A stretch of 10,098 bases of DNA from the NCBI GenBank assembly GCA_030619185.1, contig JAUXBW010000057.1:1-10098 (forward strand), in the 5' to 3' direction. The position numbers and the translations under genes are program-made. Below the pieces are notes generated by a model, which worked only from the letters and a program-made list of their open reading frames with translations, was not told where the DNA came from and ran no database searches. This stretch comes from Methyloprofundus sp. Its GTDB lineage: Bacteria > Pseudomonadota > Gammaproteobacteria > Methylococcales > Methylomonadaceae. Positions 1 to 6,134 of this stretch are shown here, in pieces (positions within the stretch are counted from its first letter, which is position 1; each line of letters begins with the position of its first letter).

Positions 1-546
1 ATGCTGGATCAGCCAAATATAAGCCTGTTGCTTAACACTGACTATAAAGATGTATTTAAAGTCAATTTCGACACTGGCAATATGCAGTTTTTGAATAATG
101 AATATACGGGGCAGTTAATCTATACAGGTCTGATTGATGACTTATTTGAGCATCGCTTTGGTGAACTTCCCTATCGCTCCCTCGCATTTAAATTTGAACA
201 TTTTCAGACTGATCAATTTCAGGAAAAAACCACGATTAACTACCCCAATGATTATGACTTTACGCGCATTACCGAGTTTAAGCATATCAATCAGCAAGTT
301 ATTCCAGGCACCACCATTGTAAGCGAATTCCCTCAAGACTTTGAGCGTGATAATCCGCAAAAAAATATCCCTTATTACCCCATTTTCACCGATGATAACA
401 AACAAAAACTAGACCGCTACCTGGCTTTTGCAGAACAATTCGAGAATATCACCTTAGTGGGGCGGTTAGCTGAAAATCGTTATTATGATATGGATGACAT
501 TGTCGCCAGAGCCCTACAGGTATTTGATAACATAGATACAGCATAA
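1..546 (+). CDS. glf: UDP-galactopyranose mutase, C-terminal half (5' end outside window)
   Basis: This flavoenzyme family interconverts UDP-galactopyranose and UDP-galactofuranose in the cytoplasm, supplying galactofuranose for surface glycans such as O-antigen or exopolysaccharide. The 181 visible residues match the C-terminal half. They include the YTGLIDDLFEHRFGELPYRS block at residues 41-60, the TRITEFKH stretch (88-95), the NIPYYPI segment (122-128), and the near-terminal GRLAENRYYDMD motif (154-165) that lies by the flavin and substrate. Complete family members are about 370-390 residues, so roughly 190 residues, including the N-terminal FAD-binding Rossmann motif, should lie upstream. 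The ATG at base 1 is therefore probably an internal methionine and not the start. The reading frame is open to a TAA stop with no sign of decay. The neighbour downstream is an unrelated secreted protease, so no glycan operon is visible here. Confidence 0.93.
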   Translation: MLDQPNISLLLNTDYKDVFKVNFDTGNMQFLNNEYTGQLIYTGLIDDLFEHRFGELPYRSLAFKFEHFQTDQFQEKTTINYPNDYDFTRITEFKHINQQVIPGTTIVSEFPQDFERDNPQKNIPYYPIFTDDNKQKLDRYLAFAEQFENITLVGRLAENRYYDMDDIVARALQVFDNIDTA

Positions 547-743
547 TTTAAGTTATCGCCTCAATTACTCACCTGTGCATGCGCGTTCCTAAGCCTTTTT
601 TTGTGAACAGTCACTCAGTAACGACACACAGAAAAGAGTAAACTATATTTACAACGTTTGCATTTCTTACACAATTGCAACTCACAATCAAGCGCGACAT
701 CTCTTAGCTATGATTGTTTTTCGCCTTACATAGAGGAAAGTTT

Positions 744-1805
744 ATGTCAAAAAACATATTTATCACTATACTTACGCTAGTCATACTCAGTACTAACAGT
801 ACTTCAGCAACAGAGCGAATGCCGAGGATCATTGGGGGCGACCCTGCCGACACAAATGCATGGCCCTGGATGACTGCTCTGGTGTACAGAAATGCCTACT
901 CTGACCATGACGTTTTTTGCGGAGCAAGCCTTATTGCCAAAGACTGGGTACTTACAGCAGCTCATTGTATAGAGGACATGCATAGCTCTGACTTCGAGGT
1001 GCTTATTAACCAGGCTAAACTCGATAGTAATAGCGGTGAACGCCTAGCCGTCGCCTATACATTAACTCATCCTTTATACGATGATTTTAGCTTAGAGAAT
1101 GACCTGGCTTTAATCAAGCTAGCAACACCATCAAACACTCAAGCGATTAATGTACTCGCCCCTTTTACATCTCAGGATAATGCAGACAAATCAGCCATTG
1201 CTCTAGGTTGGGGGAACACGTCGACTACATCATCAGAGCGTCCAATAGATTTACAACAAGTTGATTTAACAGTGATTGATAACAATCAATGCGATGCAAC
1301 TATGGGGGATATTACCGAAGGCATGCTCTGCGCATGGGATGGTGGCTTAGGTGAGAAGGATACCTGTACCGGGGACAGCGGCGGCCCACTCCTTGTTTTT
1401 GACACGGAAAGCAACTCTTGGCGTCAGGCAGGAATTACCAGCTGGGGCTTCGACTGCGCTGCCCCCGACTCTTTTGGTATCTATACGCGCCTTAAAAACT
1501 ATGCTAGTTTTATTTCCGAGCATATTTGCACTGTACACGAAACGCCTGACACCACTACGCTAAACCTTGAAGTAACAGGAAACATAGTCACTGTTAGCTG
1601 GAATTCCATAAACAATGCCGCTGGTTATCGTTTAAATTATGCCCCGTACCCTAGTGCACAGGCTATTTATAGCTTTGATATGAACAGTGCAACTGACTTT
1701 TCTATAGGGCTTGATTCTGGTTTTGCTTTTTATGTCGCCATTTCCAGCTATAATGGTAACTGTATTAGCGAGTATTCCAATATTGAGCATTTTGTTATTA
1801 AGTAA
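744..1805 (+). CDS. secreted trypsin-like serine protease (S1A) with C-terminal fibronectin-III-like domain
   Basis: Predicted exported endopeptidase of 353 residues. A Sec signal peptide covers residues 1-22, with likely cleavage after STSA. A short propeptide ends at R28, followed by the activation sequence IIGGD. The catalytic triad is H74 (TAAHC), D120 (NDLALIKL) and S212 (GDSGGPL). D206, six residues before the serine, matches trypsin Asp189 and predicts cleavage after Arg or Lys. SWG at 233-235 forms the substrate-binding strand. Eight cysteines fit the usual S1 disulfides (C59-C75, C183-C196, C208-C237) plus a possible C262-C340 link. Residues about 271-353 look like one fibronectin-III-type beta-sandwich (VTVSWNSINNAAGYRLNY at 282-299), often a substrate- or surface-binding module. 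The start at 744 is chosen because GAGGAAAG precedes it and the signal peptide begins there. An in-frame TTG at 714 would only add ten residues ahead of the signal. Host role is unknown. Confidence 0.92.
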   Translation: MSKNIFITILTLVILSTNSTSATERMPRIIGGDPADTNAWPWMTALVYRNAYSDHDVFCGASLIAKDWVLTAAHCIEDMHSSDFEVLINQAKLDSNSGERLAVAYTLTHPLYDDFSLENDLALIKLATPSNTQAINVLAPFTSQDNADKSAIALGWGNTSTTSSERPIDLQQVDLTVIDNNQCDATMGDITEGMLCAWDGGLGEKDTCTGDSGGPLLVFDTESNSWRQAGITSWGFDCAAPDSFGIYTRLKNYASFISEHICTVHETPDTTTLNLEVTGNIVTVSWNSINNAAGYRLNYAPYPSAQAIYSFDMNSATDFSIGLDSGFAFYVAISSYNGNCISEYSNIEHFVIK

Positions 1806-1815
1806 TAACAGGAGT

Positions 1816-1840
1816 CCTCGCCTAGGCGAGGCAAGGTTTT
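1816..1840 (+). terminator. 16-bp perfect palindrome plus short T-tract after the protease gene
   Basis: CCTCGCCTAGGCGAGG at 1816-1831 is a perfect palindrome. It can fold as a 6-bp GC-rich stem with a CTAG tetraloop, starting 10 bases after the protease stop codon, and CAAGGTTTT follows. The position and GC-rich stem suit an intrinsic terminator. The T-tract has only four bases and starts 5 bases after the stem, so it would be weak. It could instead be a protein-binding palindrome. Confidence 0.45.
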
Positions 1841-1912
1841 ATAGCTGCCAGTTTCTACACAGCTAAGGCCGATCTACTGGACAATTTCATTTCCTCGCGC
1901 AACTATTATTAT

Positions 1913-1987
1913 GTAACCGTTCAGCCCCCTCCTTAGCAAGGAGGGGTTAGGGGAAGTTTTATTAGATACCCCCCTTTCTCAAAAAGG
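1913..1987 (+). repeat. MITE/REP-like interspersed repeat, copy 1 (left end intact)
   Basis: Begins with GTAACCGTTCA (1913-1923), followed by a 9-bp perfect hairpin, CCCCTCCTT (1926-1934) and AAGGAGGGG (1938-1946), with a three-base AGC loop. After TTAGGGGA and an AT-rich spacer comes a weaker second hairpin, CCTTT/AAAGG (1973-1987). It shares the 19-base block GCAAGGAGGGGTTAGGGGA (1936-1954) with 9278-9296 in the same orientation. The terminal TGAACGGTTAC expected from the other copy is missing here, so this copy is 3'-degraded. No coding potential is seen. Confidence 0.8.
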
Positions 1988-2031
1988 TCATTATACGCAA
2001 TCAGAAAACTTAATAACTAAGGAATCAATCA

Positions 2032-2868
2032 ATGACAACTACTCTATTATTACTGCTCAAACTATCCGTAGTAGCTTTGCTACTGGCTATCGGCATGCTT
2101 ACTTCAAAGAAGGAAGTTACCTACCTGTGGCGACGCCCCAGATTATTGCTACGTTCTTTATTGGCTATGTACGTGCTCGTGCCTTTGGCAGCAATATTGT
2201 TTGTCTCTATTCTACCCTTGGCTGATGGATTGAAGTTAGCTGTTTTTGTACTGGCCATATCGGCAGGCGCACCACTACTACCCAAAAAATTAATGGGCAT
2301 GGGAGCCGACGAATATGTTTTAAGCCTGGTAATCACTGCTTCGATACTGGCCATTTTTACCGTGCCGGCCTGGTCGGCAGCATTAGGCCCGCTATTCGGC
2401 AAGGAATCACACCTGGCACCTGTGGAGGTCGCTATGTTAATTGCGAAATCATTTTTGCTGCCCTTGGCTATCGGCATGCTAGTACGCCGTTTTTTCCCCA
2501 ATCAATCTGAATCTCTCGCAGATAATATATTGACAGTAGCGGGTCTGGTTCTTAGTGTCTCAGCAATCCTATTACTTGCAACTAACTGGCAATTATTAGT
2601 AAAAGCGGGCTGGCCGGCATTACTTGCTTTAGCAGGCTTAACTTTAATTTCACTGATTATTGGACATCTAATGGGCGGTGAAGAACCTGGAGAGCGTACA
2701 GCCCTGGCTGTCTCTTGTGCTACTCGGCATTTGGGCTTAGCCATATTAGTGGCTGCCGCTGTCCCAGGACCTAAAACGGCGGTATTTGTCGCTGCTTATA
2801 TTGTTGCATCAGCAGTTGTAGCAATTCCTTACCTCAAATGGCAAAACAAAATTAATTCAGCGTCATAA
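2032..2868 (+). CDS. BASS-family (bile acid:sodium symporter-like) membrane protein
   Basis: A 278-residue protein that is almost entirely hydrophobic, with about eight to ten predicted membrane helices. Examples are residues 4-22, 39-61, 66-82, 96-118, 133-151, 165-184, 193-212, 226-243 and 247-266. The pattern fits the BASS/SBF superfamily of sodium-coupled organic anion transporters. Family-like signatures are the SAGAPLLPKK segment (77-86), at the place of the unwound first-repeat crossover helix, and ERTALAVSCATRHLGLAIL (221-239), corresponding to the second-repeat crossover region. Length is slightly short for the family (about 280-320). AAGG at 2019-2022 lies nine bases before the ATG and supports this start. 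The substrate cannot be told from sequence; family members carry bile acids, pantoate, pyruvate or other organic acids. It is transcribed alone and converges with the cobalamin block. Confidence 0.8.
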   Translation: MTTTLLLLLKLSVVALLLAIGMLTSKKEVTYLWRRPRLLLRSLLAMYVLVPLAAILFVSILPLADGLKLAVFVLAISAGAPLLPKKLMGMGADEYVLSLVITASILAIFTVPAWSAALGPLFGKESHLAPVEVAMLIAKSFLLPLAIGMLVRRFFPNQSESLADNILTVAGLVLSVSAILLLATNWQLLVKAGWPALLALAGLTLISLIIGHLMGGEEPGERTALAVSCATRHLGLAILVAAAVPGPKTAVFVAAYIVASAVVAIPYLKWQNKINSAS

Positions 2869-2891
2869 GGTATCTACTTTAAATTCCAGGG

Positions 2892-2952
2892 AGGAGTAAA
2901 AAAGCTTTAGCTTTTTTGTAATGACAGCAATAGCTAAAGCGATTGCACTCCT
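2892..2952. terminator. long imperfect inverted repeat between convergent genes, likely bidirectional terminator
   Basis: AGGAGT (2892-2897) pairs with ACTCCT (2947-2952), and GCTTTAGCT (2904-2912) pairs with AGCTAAAGC (2932-2940). A six-base internal loop lies on each side. A second, mutually exclusive hairpin is AAAAAAGC-TTTA-GCTTTTTT (2898-2917), which has an A-tract on one side and a T-tract on the other. It lies between the stop codons of the BASS gene (2868) and cobT (3010) and could terminate both. The nested hairpin with U-tract is the more terminator-like of the two. Low GC in its stem lowers confidence. Confidence 0.5.
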
Positions 2953-3009
2953 GTAGATTGCCCTGATATTTAAAGTTGATAATGCCCCCATGGTTGTGAC
3001 ACCTTAGGT

Positions 3010-4056
3010 TTAAATTTCTCCTCCTGAAACCTGAGCCTCTGCAAATGTAGCCATCTGGTTATGTAATGCACAGGCAGAGCGCAATAAGGGGATGGCAACG
3101 GCTGCACCGCTGGCTTCGCCTAGACGCATATTCAGGTTTAGTAAGGGCTGGGCATCTAAGGACTGCAGGATTATCTGATGCCCTTGTTCCTGTGACTGGT
3201 GGGCAAAAATAAGCCATGGCTTGATGGCTGAATTGATGCGCGTGGCAAGTAAAGCGGCGACACTGCAGATGAAACCATCAACTATGACAGGCAGTTGTTG
3301 TTGTGCCGCTGCCAGGTATGCACCCGTTAAAGCGGCTATTTCAAAGCCGCCAAAATATTGTAATGCGAGCAGTGGTAGTGGGGCTATGTCATTATGTCGA
3401 TCTAATGCCTGTTGTATAGTTCTGGCTTTACGTTGTATGCCTGACGCATCTAGTCCAGTGCCCGCACCAGTTAATTGCAGCGCATTTATATTTAGCAAAT
3501 AACAGGCAATGGCAGTGGCGCTACTGGTATTGGCTATGCCCATTTCACCGCCTATCAATAATTGACTCTTATCCGCGAGTGCTCTTGCAACTGCATCTTT
3601 TCCAGCCTGTAATGCTTGTGATAATTGGGCGGCTGTCATGGCGGACTGAGTTAAAAAGTTGGCTGTTCCTAAGGCAATTTTTTGGTGGATAATATTGAGT
3701 CCCGCTAATGAACTAGCAACGCCAACATCAATTATTTCCAGGTGCGCCTGGTGTTGTGTAGCCAGGACATTAATCGCTGCACCCTCTTGCACGAAGTTTT
3801 TGACCATTTCAGCGGTAACCGCTTGAGGAAAAGCCGAAACACCAGCAGCGGCTATGCCATGATCCGCTGCAAATATACTGATCCATACTTTATCAACACA
3901 AGGTGTATCAGTGGTTTGCATTGCTGCGAGGCGTATTGCAAGTTGTTCTAATTCACCTAGCGAGCCAACAGGTTTAGTCAGTTGCTGTTGGCGCTTGAGT
4001 GCAGCGCATTGGTAGCTTTGATCAGGTAGGGGTATAGCTTCGTGTAGCCAGTCCAT
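3010..4056 (-). CDS. cobT: nicotinate-nucleotide:dimethylbenzimidazole phosphoribosyltransferase
   Basis: Cytoplasmic enzyme that moves the phosphoribosyl group of nicotinate mononucleotide to the lower-ligand base, usually 5,6-dimethylbenzimidazole, giving alpha-ribazole 5'-phosphate for the cobalamin nucleotide loop. At 348 residues it matches the usual length (about 350). Visible signatures are KPVGSLGELE near the N terminus (28-37), AADHGI (63-68), GGEMGIANTSSATA (169-182), TGAGTGLD (196-203) and MRLGEASGAA (310-319). E314 in the last motif corresponds to the catalytic glutamate of Salmonella CobT (Glu317). The start lies two bases after the cobU stop and has no good Shine-Dalgarno sequence, which suggests translational coupling to cobU. 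It is the last gene of the minus-strand block. No CobS or CobC gene follows. Confidence 0.97.
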   Translation of the reverse strand: MDWLHEAIPLPDQSYQCAALKRQQQLTKPVGSLGELEQLAIRLAAMQTTDTPCVDKVWISIFAADHGIAAAGVSAFPQAVTAEMVKNFVQEGAAINVLATQHQAHLEIIDVGVASSLAGLNIIHQKIALGTANFLTQSAMTAAQLSQALQAGKDAVARALADKSQLLIGGEMGIANTSSATAIACYLLNINALQLTGAGTGLDASGIQRKARTIQQALDRHNDIAPLPLLALQYFGGFEIAALTGAYLAAAQQQLPVIVDGFICSVAALLATRINSAIKPWLIFAHQSQEQGHQIILQSLDAQPLLNLNMRLGEASGAAVAIPLLRSACALHNQMATFAEAQVSGGEI

Positions 4057-4058
4057 GC

Positions 4059-4583
4059 TTATTGTTTGAGTGCCTGCGGTAGTCCCGCAGTGACCAAAGA
4101 AACATGCGAACAGATTTTTGCCAGTTGCTGATGCAGTCTTCCTGCCTCATCAATAAAGCGGCGGCTTGTTTTATCCATAGGCACAATGCCTGAGCCTACT
4201 TCATTACTGACCAAGCTAATATCTGTTTGTAAGTCAGGCAGTACATCCAGCAGTGCCTGTTTTTGCTGTAGAAAAATATCTTCCTGATATTCCCCCTGGG
4301 CATCAAAGAGAATATTGCTTAACCACAGGGTTAAGCAATCCACTAGCAGATAATTACTGCTACCCACATTTTTCAGGATGACATCGGCAATCAGCTGGGG
4401 TTCTTCAATGGTTTGCCAATACCGTGGCCGCTCGGACTGATGTTTTTCTATGCGTTCACGCATTTCATCATCGCCTGCTGTGCCCGTTGCAATGTAGATC
4501 ACTTGTTTGTTGCTTGCGAGTGCGAGCTGTTCAGCATAATTACTTTTACCTGAACGCGCACCGCCTAAAATAAGGTGTTGCAT
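4059..4583 (-). CDS. cobU: bifunctional adenosylcobinamide kinase / adenosylcobinamide-phosphate guanylyltransferase
   Basis: Phosphorylates adenosylcobinamide and then transfers GMP to give adenosylcobinamide-GDP, the activated corrinoid that CobS joins to alpha-ribazole. The 174-residue length is close to that of Salmonella CobU (about 180). The Walker A P-loop is GGARSGKS (7-14). ATGTAGDDEMRERIEKHQ (32-49) includes H48, which aligns with the guanylylated histidine (His46) of the Salmonella enzyme. VDCLTLWLSN (81-90) and SNEVGSGIVP (126-135) are further family motifs. The ATG lies three bases past the universal-stress gene stop, with only a weak ribosome-binding site, so it is probably co-translated. 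No cobalamin riboswitch is recognisable upstream. CobU is used both in de novo synthesis and in cobinamide salvage, and the window cannot tell which applies. Confidence 0.96.
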   Translation of the reverse strand: MQHLILGGARSGKSNYAEQLALASNKQVIYIATGTAGDDEMRERIEKHQSERPRYWQTIEEPQLIADVILKNVGSSNYLLVDCLTLWLSNILFDAQGEYQEDIFLQQKQALLDVLPDLQTDISLVSNEVGSGIVPMDKTSRRFIDEAGRLHQQLAKICSHVSLVTAGLPQALKQ

Positions 4584-4586
4584 AGC

Positions 4587-5030
4587 TTAATTATCTTGTA
4601 AACGTACTGCCAGGACATCACATTTTGCATGATGCAGTACACCGTTAGCCGTTGAACCTAATAATAAGGCCAGTCCATGCCGACCATGTGAACCAACTAC
4701 AATCAGGTCTACATGCTGTTCCTCTGCCGTAGCGACAATTTCCAGTTTGGCGCTGCCCATTTCCAGAAACTGCCTGTCCTCAAGAATGGACAGATGTTTC
4801 CCCAGTTCTGCCAGACGCTTTTTGGCGGCATTCATGAGTTCATCGTTTAAATCTATATCAAATGGAATAACGGGTCCATATGCCGCATCAGTAATGGGTA
4901 GATTGTCGACTATATGAATGACGCTTAGCTTTGCCTGGTATTTTGTGGCTAAGTAACGTGCTTTCTGGGCGACGATGTCACCATGTTCAGAAAAATCTGC
5001 AGCCAATAAAATATGTTGATAGTTATTCAT
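4587..5030 (-). CDS. universal stress protein, UspA family
   Basis: A 147-residue single-domain Usp protein of the alpha/beta Rossmann-like fold, cytoplasmic and usually dimeric. The N-terminal strand HILLAADFSEHG (6-17) carries the family Asp (D12). The C-terminal block GSHGRHGLALLLGSTANGVL (113-132) is the nucleotide-binding loop, followed by the terminal strand DVLAVRL (138-144). Spacing in the loop is G-2-G-8-G-S, one residue shorter than the classic G-2-G-9-G-S/T ATP-binding form, so nucleotide binding is uncertain. AAAGGA lies eight bases before the ATG on the minus strand and fixes the start. It is only three bases upstream of cobU, so it is probably in the same transcript. The functional link to corrinoid synthesis is unknown. 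Confidence 0.93.
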   Translation of the reverse strand: MNNYQHILLAADFSEHGDIVAQKARYLATKYQAKLSVIHIVDNLPITDAAYGPVIPFDIDLNDELMNAAKKRLAELGKHLSILEDRQFLEMGSAKLEIVATAEEQHVDLIVVGSHGRHGLALLLGSTANGVLHHAKCDVLAVRLQDN

Positions 5031-5072
5031 GCGAAATTCCTTTAGTAATTGAATATTTCTAATCTAACATTT

Positions 5073-5135
5073 TTATCAGCTAGTGCACAGAGGGCAGTGA
5101 GAATTATTGCGAGTTGCCTAAGCTGTTGCTGATAA
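5073..5135 (-). repeat. 8-bp inverted repeat between the membrane-protein gene and usp
   Basis: TTATCAGC (5073-5080) and GCTGATAA (5128-5135) are exact reverse complements with 47 bases between them. They fill most of the 111-base gap ahead of usp. This could be a weak RNA stem in a read-through transcript or an operator pair. No U-tract follows, so an intrinsic terminator is not supported. A chance match cannot be excluded. Confidence 0.3.
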
Positions 5136-5141
5136 GATTTA

Positions 5142-5654
5142 TTAGGTGGCCGGATTAATGGGAGGGAATAATAGCCCCATAATCTGTGATGCGCTAAAGA
5201 CATATAGTAAAGCAATACCCAAGGCAAAGGAAAATGACTTATCTAAAGCATGGCGAATGATATGCGCAGTGATTAGCCAGTTCCATATCATCAGTGCAAG
5301 CATTGCAAATATTGCCAGTATATTGCTGGCATCCAGATTTAGAGTTGCAATAATCGGCATGGCAAAAATACTGATAAGTGCATCTGTGCTCAAAAAGGTT
5401 GTCGTGGTTTGTGTGAAGCGCTGAAATTTTCCTGCCAGACCAAGAATCAGCGCGGCAAAGCCAAACGTAATAAGCAACTCTGCAGCAATCTGTAGTGGAA
5501 TACGTAAACCCTCGGCAGAAATTTGTATGACCAGATAACTGACTAGCACATAAGCTATTGTAGACAGACGCAAAAGTTGCTGTGAATGAGGAATATCTTG
5601 CGGCCCCTTTCTGAATAAGCAGATTTTGAAAAGTAGGGTGAGGTATGCATACAT
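5142..5654 (-). CDS. uncharacterised five-helix inner-membrane protein (Yip1-like flavour)
   Basis: A 170-residue hydrophobic protein. A short amphipathic N terminus holds the motif RKGPQDIPHSQQLLRL (15-30), which resembles a recurrent opening in small gammaproteobacterial membrane proteins of unknown role. Helices are predicted at about 31-46, 53-74, 90-107, 111-133 and 142-162. The polar stretch 76-89 (KFQRFTQTTTTFLS) is a likely cytosolic or periplasmic loop. I see no catalytic motif. The similarity to Yip1-type proteins is only general and the function is unknown. The Shine-Dalgarno sequence ahead of the ATG is weak. The gap to the downstream usp gene is 111 bases, so it may or may not share a transcript with usp-cobU-cobT. 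A 61-codon open frame overlapping its 3' end in another frame is probably spurious. Confidence 0.78.
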   Translation of the reverse strand: MYAYLTLLFKICLFRKGPQDIPHSQQLLRLSTIAYVLVSYLVIQISAEGLRIPLQIAAELLITFGFAALILGLAGKFQRFTQTTTTFLSTDALISIFAMPIIATLNLDASNILAIFAMLALMIWNWLITAHIIRHALDKSFSFALGIALLYVFSASQIMGLLFPPINPAT

Positions 5655-5716
5655 GGTTTTTATAAAGCTAATGTCAATGGAGAGGGTGTGCAGTAAAAGG
5701 GTGAATCTTTTCTGCC

Positions 5717-5745
5717 ATTATACTGTCTTTATGCTGAGGTGACCG
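5717..5745 (-). promoter_or_regulatory. candidate sigma-70 promoter for the minus-strand block
   Basis: On the minus strand, a perfect TATAAT lies at 5722-5717. Seventeen bases upstream is CGGTCA (5745-5740), a 3-of-6 match to TTGACA. Transcription would start near 5710, giving a leader of about 55 bases before the membrane-protein ATG at 5654. A hairpin-forming sequence (GCAG-AAAAG pairing, 5690-5715) overlaps the predicted start region. Confidence 0.4.
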
Positions 5746-5834
5746 CCGAAGACAGAAATTAACAGGAATGCGCACGGAATAAGTTGAGTAACTGGCGCAG
5801 TATTCGTATTCGAGGCGTAACCCGTAAGGCGGAC

Positions 5835-5884
5835 GTAGGCCGGAATAGCTTATCAAGCGAAGCGCAGATAACGTTTTCCGGCAT
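5835..5884 (+). repeat. REP-like palindromic element 1
   Basis: Outer stem GCCGGAA (5839-5845) pairs with TTCCGGC (5876-5882). An inner stem, TTATC (5850-5854) with GATAA (5867-5871), is separated from it by matched four-base internal loops. The terminal loop contains AGCGAAGCGC. It is preceded by GTAGG. The same frame of bases (GTAGG, GGAATAGC, GTTTTCC, CAT) recurs on the opposite strand at 6044-6013, so the two are members of one family. Confidence 0.75.
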
Positions 5885-5895
5885 GATATTGTACG

Positions 5896-5981
5896 AAGCT
5901 CCGAATGACGATGATATTCTTCGGGGTAGTATTATTGTGTTGTGTGGGGATGTGCGGTCAATATTATATCATCGGGAGCTT
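5896..5981. repeat. imperfect inverted repeat with 16-bp arms
   Basis: The right arm ATATCATCGGGAGCTT (5966-5981) pairs fully with a left arm made of AAGCTCC (5896-5902) and CGATGATAT (5909-5917). The left arm is broken only by a six-base insertion, GAATGA. The 48 bases between the arms are GT-rich and non-coding. This could be a small MITE, a degraded insertion-element remnant or a structured RNA. No recognised family. Confidence 0.6.
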
Positions 5982-6012
5982 GCACTATAATTGATGCAAT
6001 GGTTTATTGTTT

Positions 6013-6044
6013 ATGGTGGAAAACGCTACGCTATTCCACCCTAC
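6013..6044 (-). repeat. REP-like palindromic element 2, opposite orientation to element 1
   Basis: GGTGGAA (6015-6021) pairs with TTCCACC (6034-6040) around a 12-base loop containing ACGCTACGC. Read on the minus strand it is GTAGGGTGGAATAGC, then a short GTAGC, then GTTTTCCACCAT. This aligns with element 1, but the stem bases CC/GG are replaced by GT/AC. This type of palindrome is common in bacterial intergenic regions and is often dispersed by REP-associated transposases, none of which is encoded here. Confidence 0.75.
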
Positions 6045-6070
6045 AAAACAACTGGCAACAGGGTGCTGTA

Positions 6071-6104
6071 CTAGCCTGTGATATAGGGCTAGATGAAGTA
6101 TAAT
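6071..6104 (+). promoter_or_regulatory. candidate sigma-70 promoter with overlapping inverted repeat, upstream of the envelope cluster
   Basis: A perfect TATAAT lies at 6099-6104, and CTGTGA (6076-6081, 3 of 6 to consensus) is 17 bases upstream. The inverted repeat CTAGCC (6071-6076) and GGCTAG (6087-6092), with 10 bases between the arms, overlaps the -35 and spacer, so a repressor or activator could bind there. The predicted transcript starts near 6111, about 24 bases before the ATG at 6135, which has AAGGGA eight bases upstream. Confidence 0.5.
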
Positions 6105-6134
6105 TAAGCTGAAATTTATAAAGGGAAGATTATT

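Larger units (their letters stand above)
5655..6134. other. 480-bp non-coding, repeat-rich divergent intergenic region
   Basis: This region lies between a minus-strand membrane-protein gene and the plus-strand envelope cluster. It holds a candidate promoter for each direction at its two ends, two REP-like elements in opposite orientation (5835-5884 and 6013-6044), and an inverted repeat with 16-bp arms between them (5896-5981). Short open frames at 5784-5990 (+) and 5674-5856 (-) run through these palindromes, have no ribosome-binding site or recognisable protein character, and are not called as genes. Confidence 0.75.

Noticed and set aside
585..608. T7 run at 596-602 as terminator of glf
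   Set aside because: No convincing GC-rich stem precedes the T-run. GTTC/GAAC flank it with a 16-base loop, which is not terminator-like.
714..743. In-frame TTG at 714 as start of the protease
   Set aside because: It would put ten extra residues (MFFALHRGKF) ahead of a normal signal peptide, while the ATG at 744 has GAGGAAAG just upstream.
5031..5141. Cobalamin riboswitch upstream of usp-cobU-cobT
   Set aside because: The region is too short and lacks a recognisable B12 box. Only a CACTG fragment and an 8-bp inverted repeat were found.
5042..5227. 61-codon minus-strand frame overlapping the 3' end of the membrane-protein gene
   Set aside because: Out of frame with the better-supported gene, no ribosome-binding site and no recognisable family.
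5784..5990. 68-codon plus-strand open frame and the 60-codon minus-strand frame at 5674-5856
   Set aside because: They run through palindromic repeats, have no ribosome-binding site, and translate to the kind of Arg-rich nonsense typical of REP sequence.
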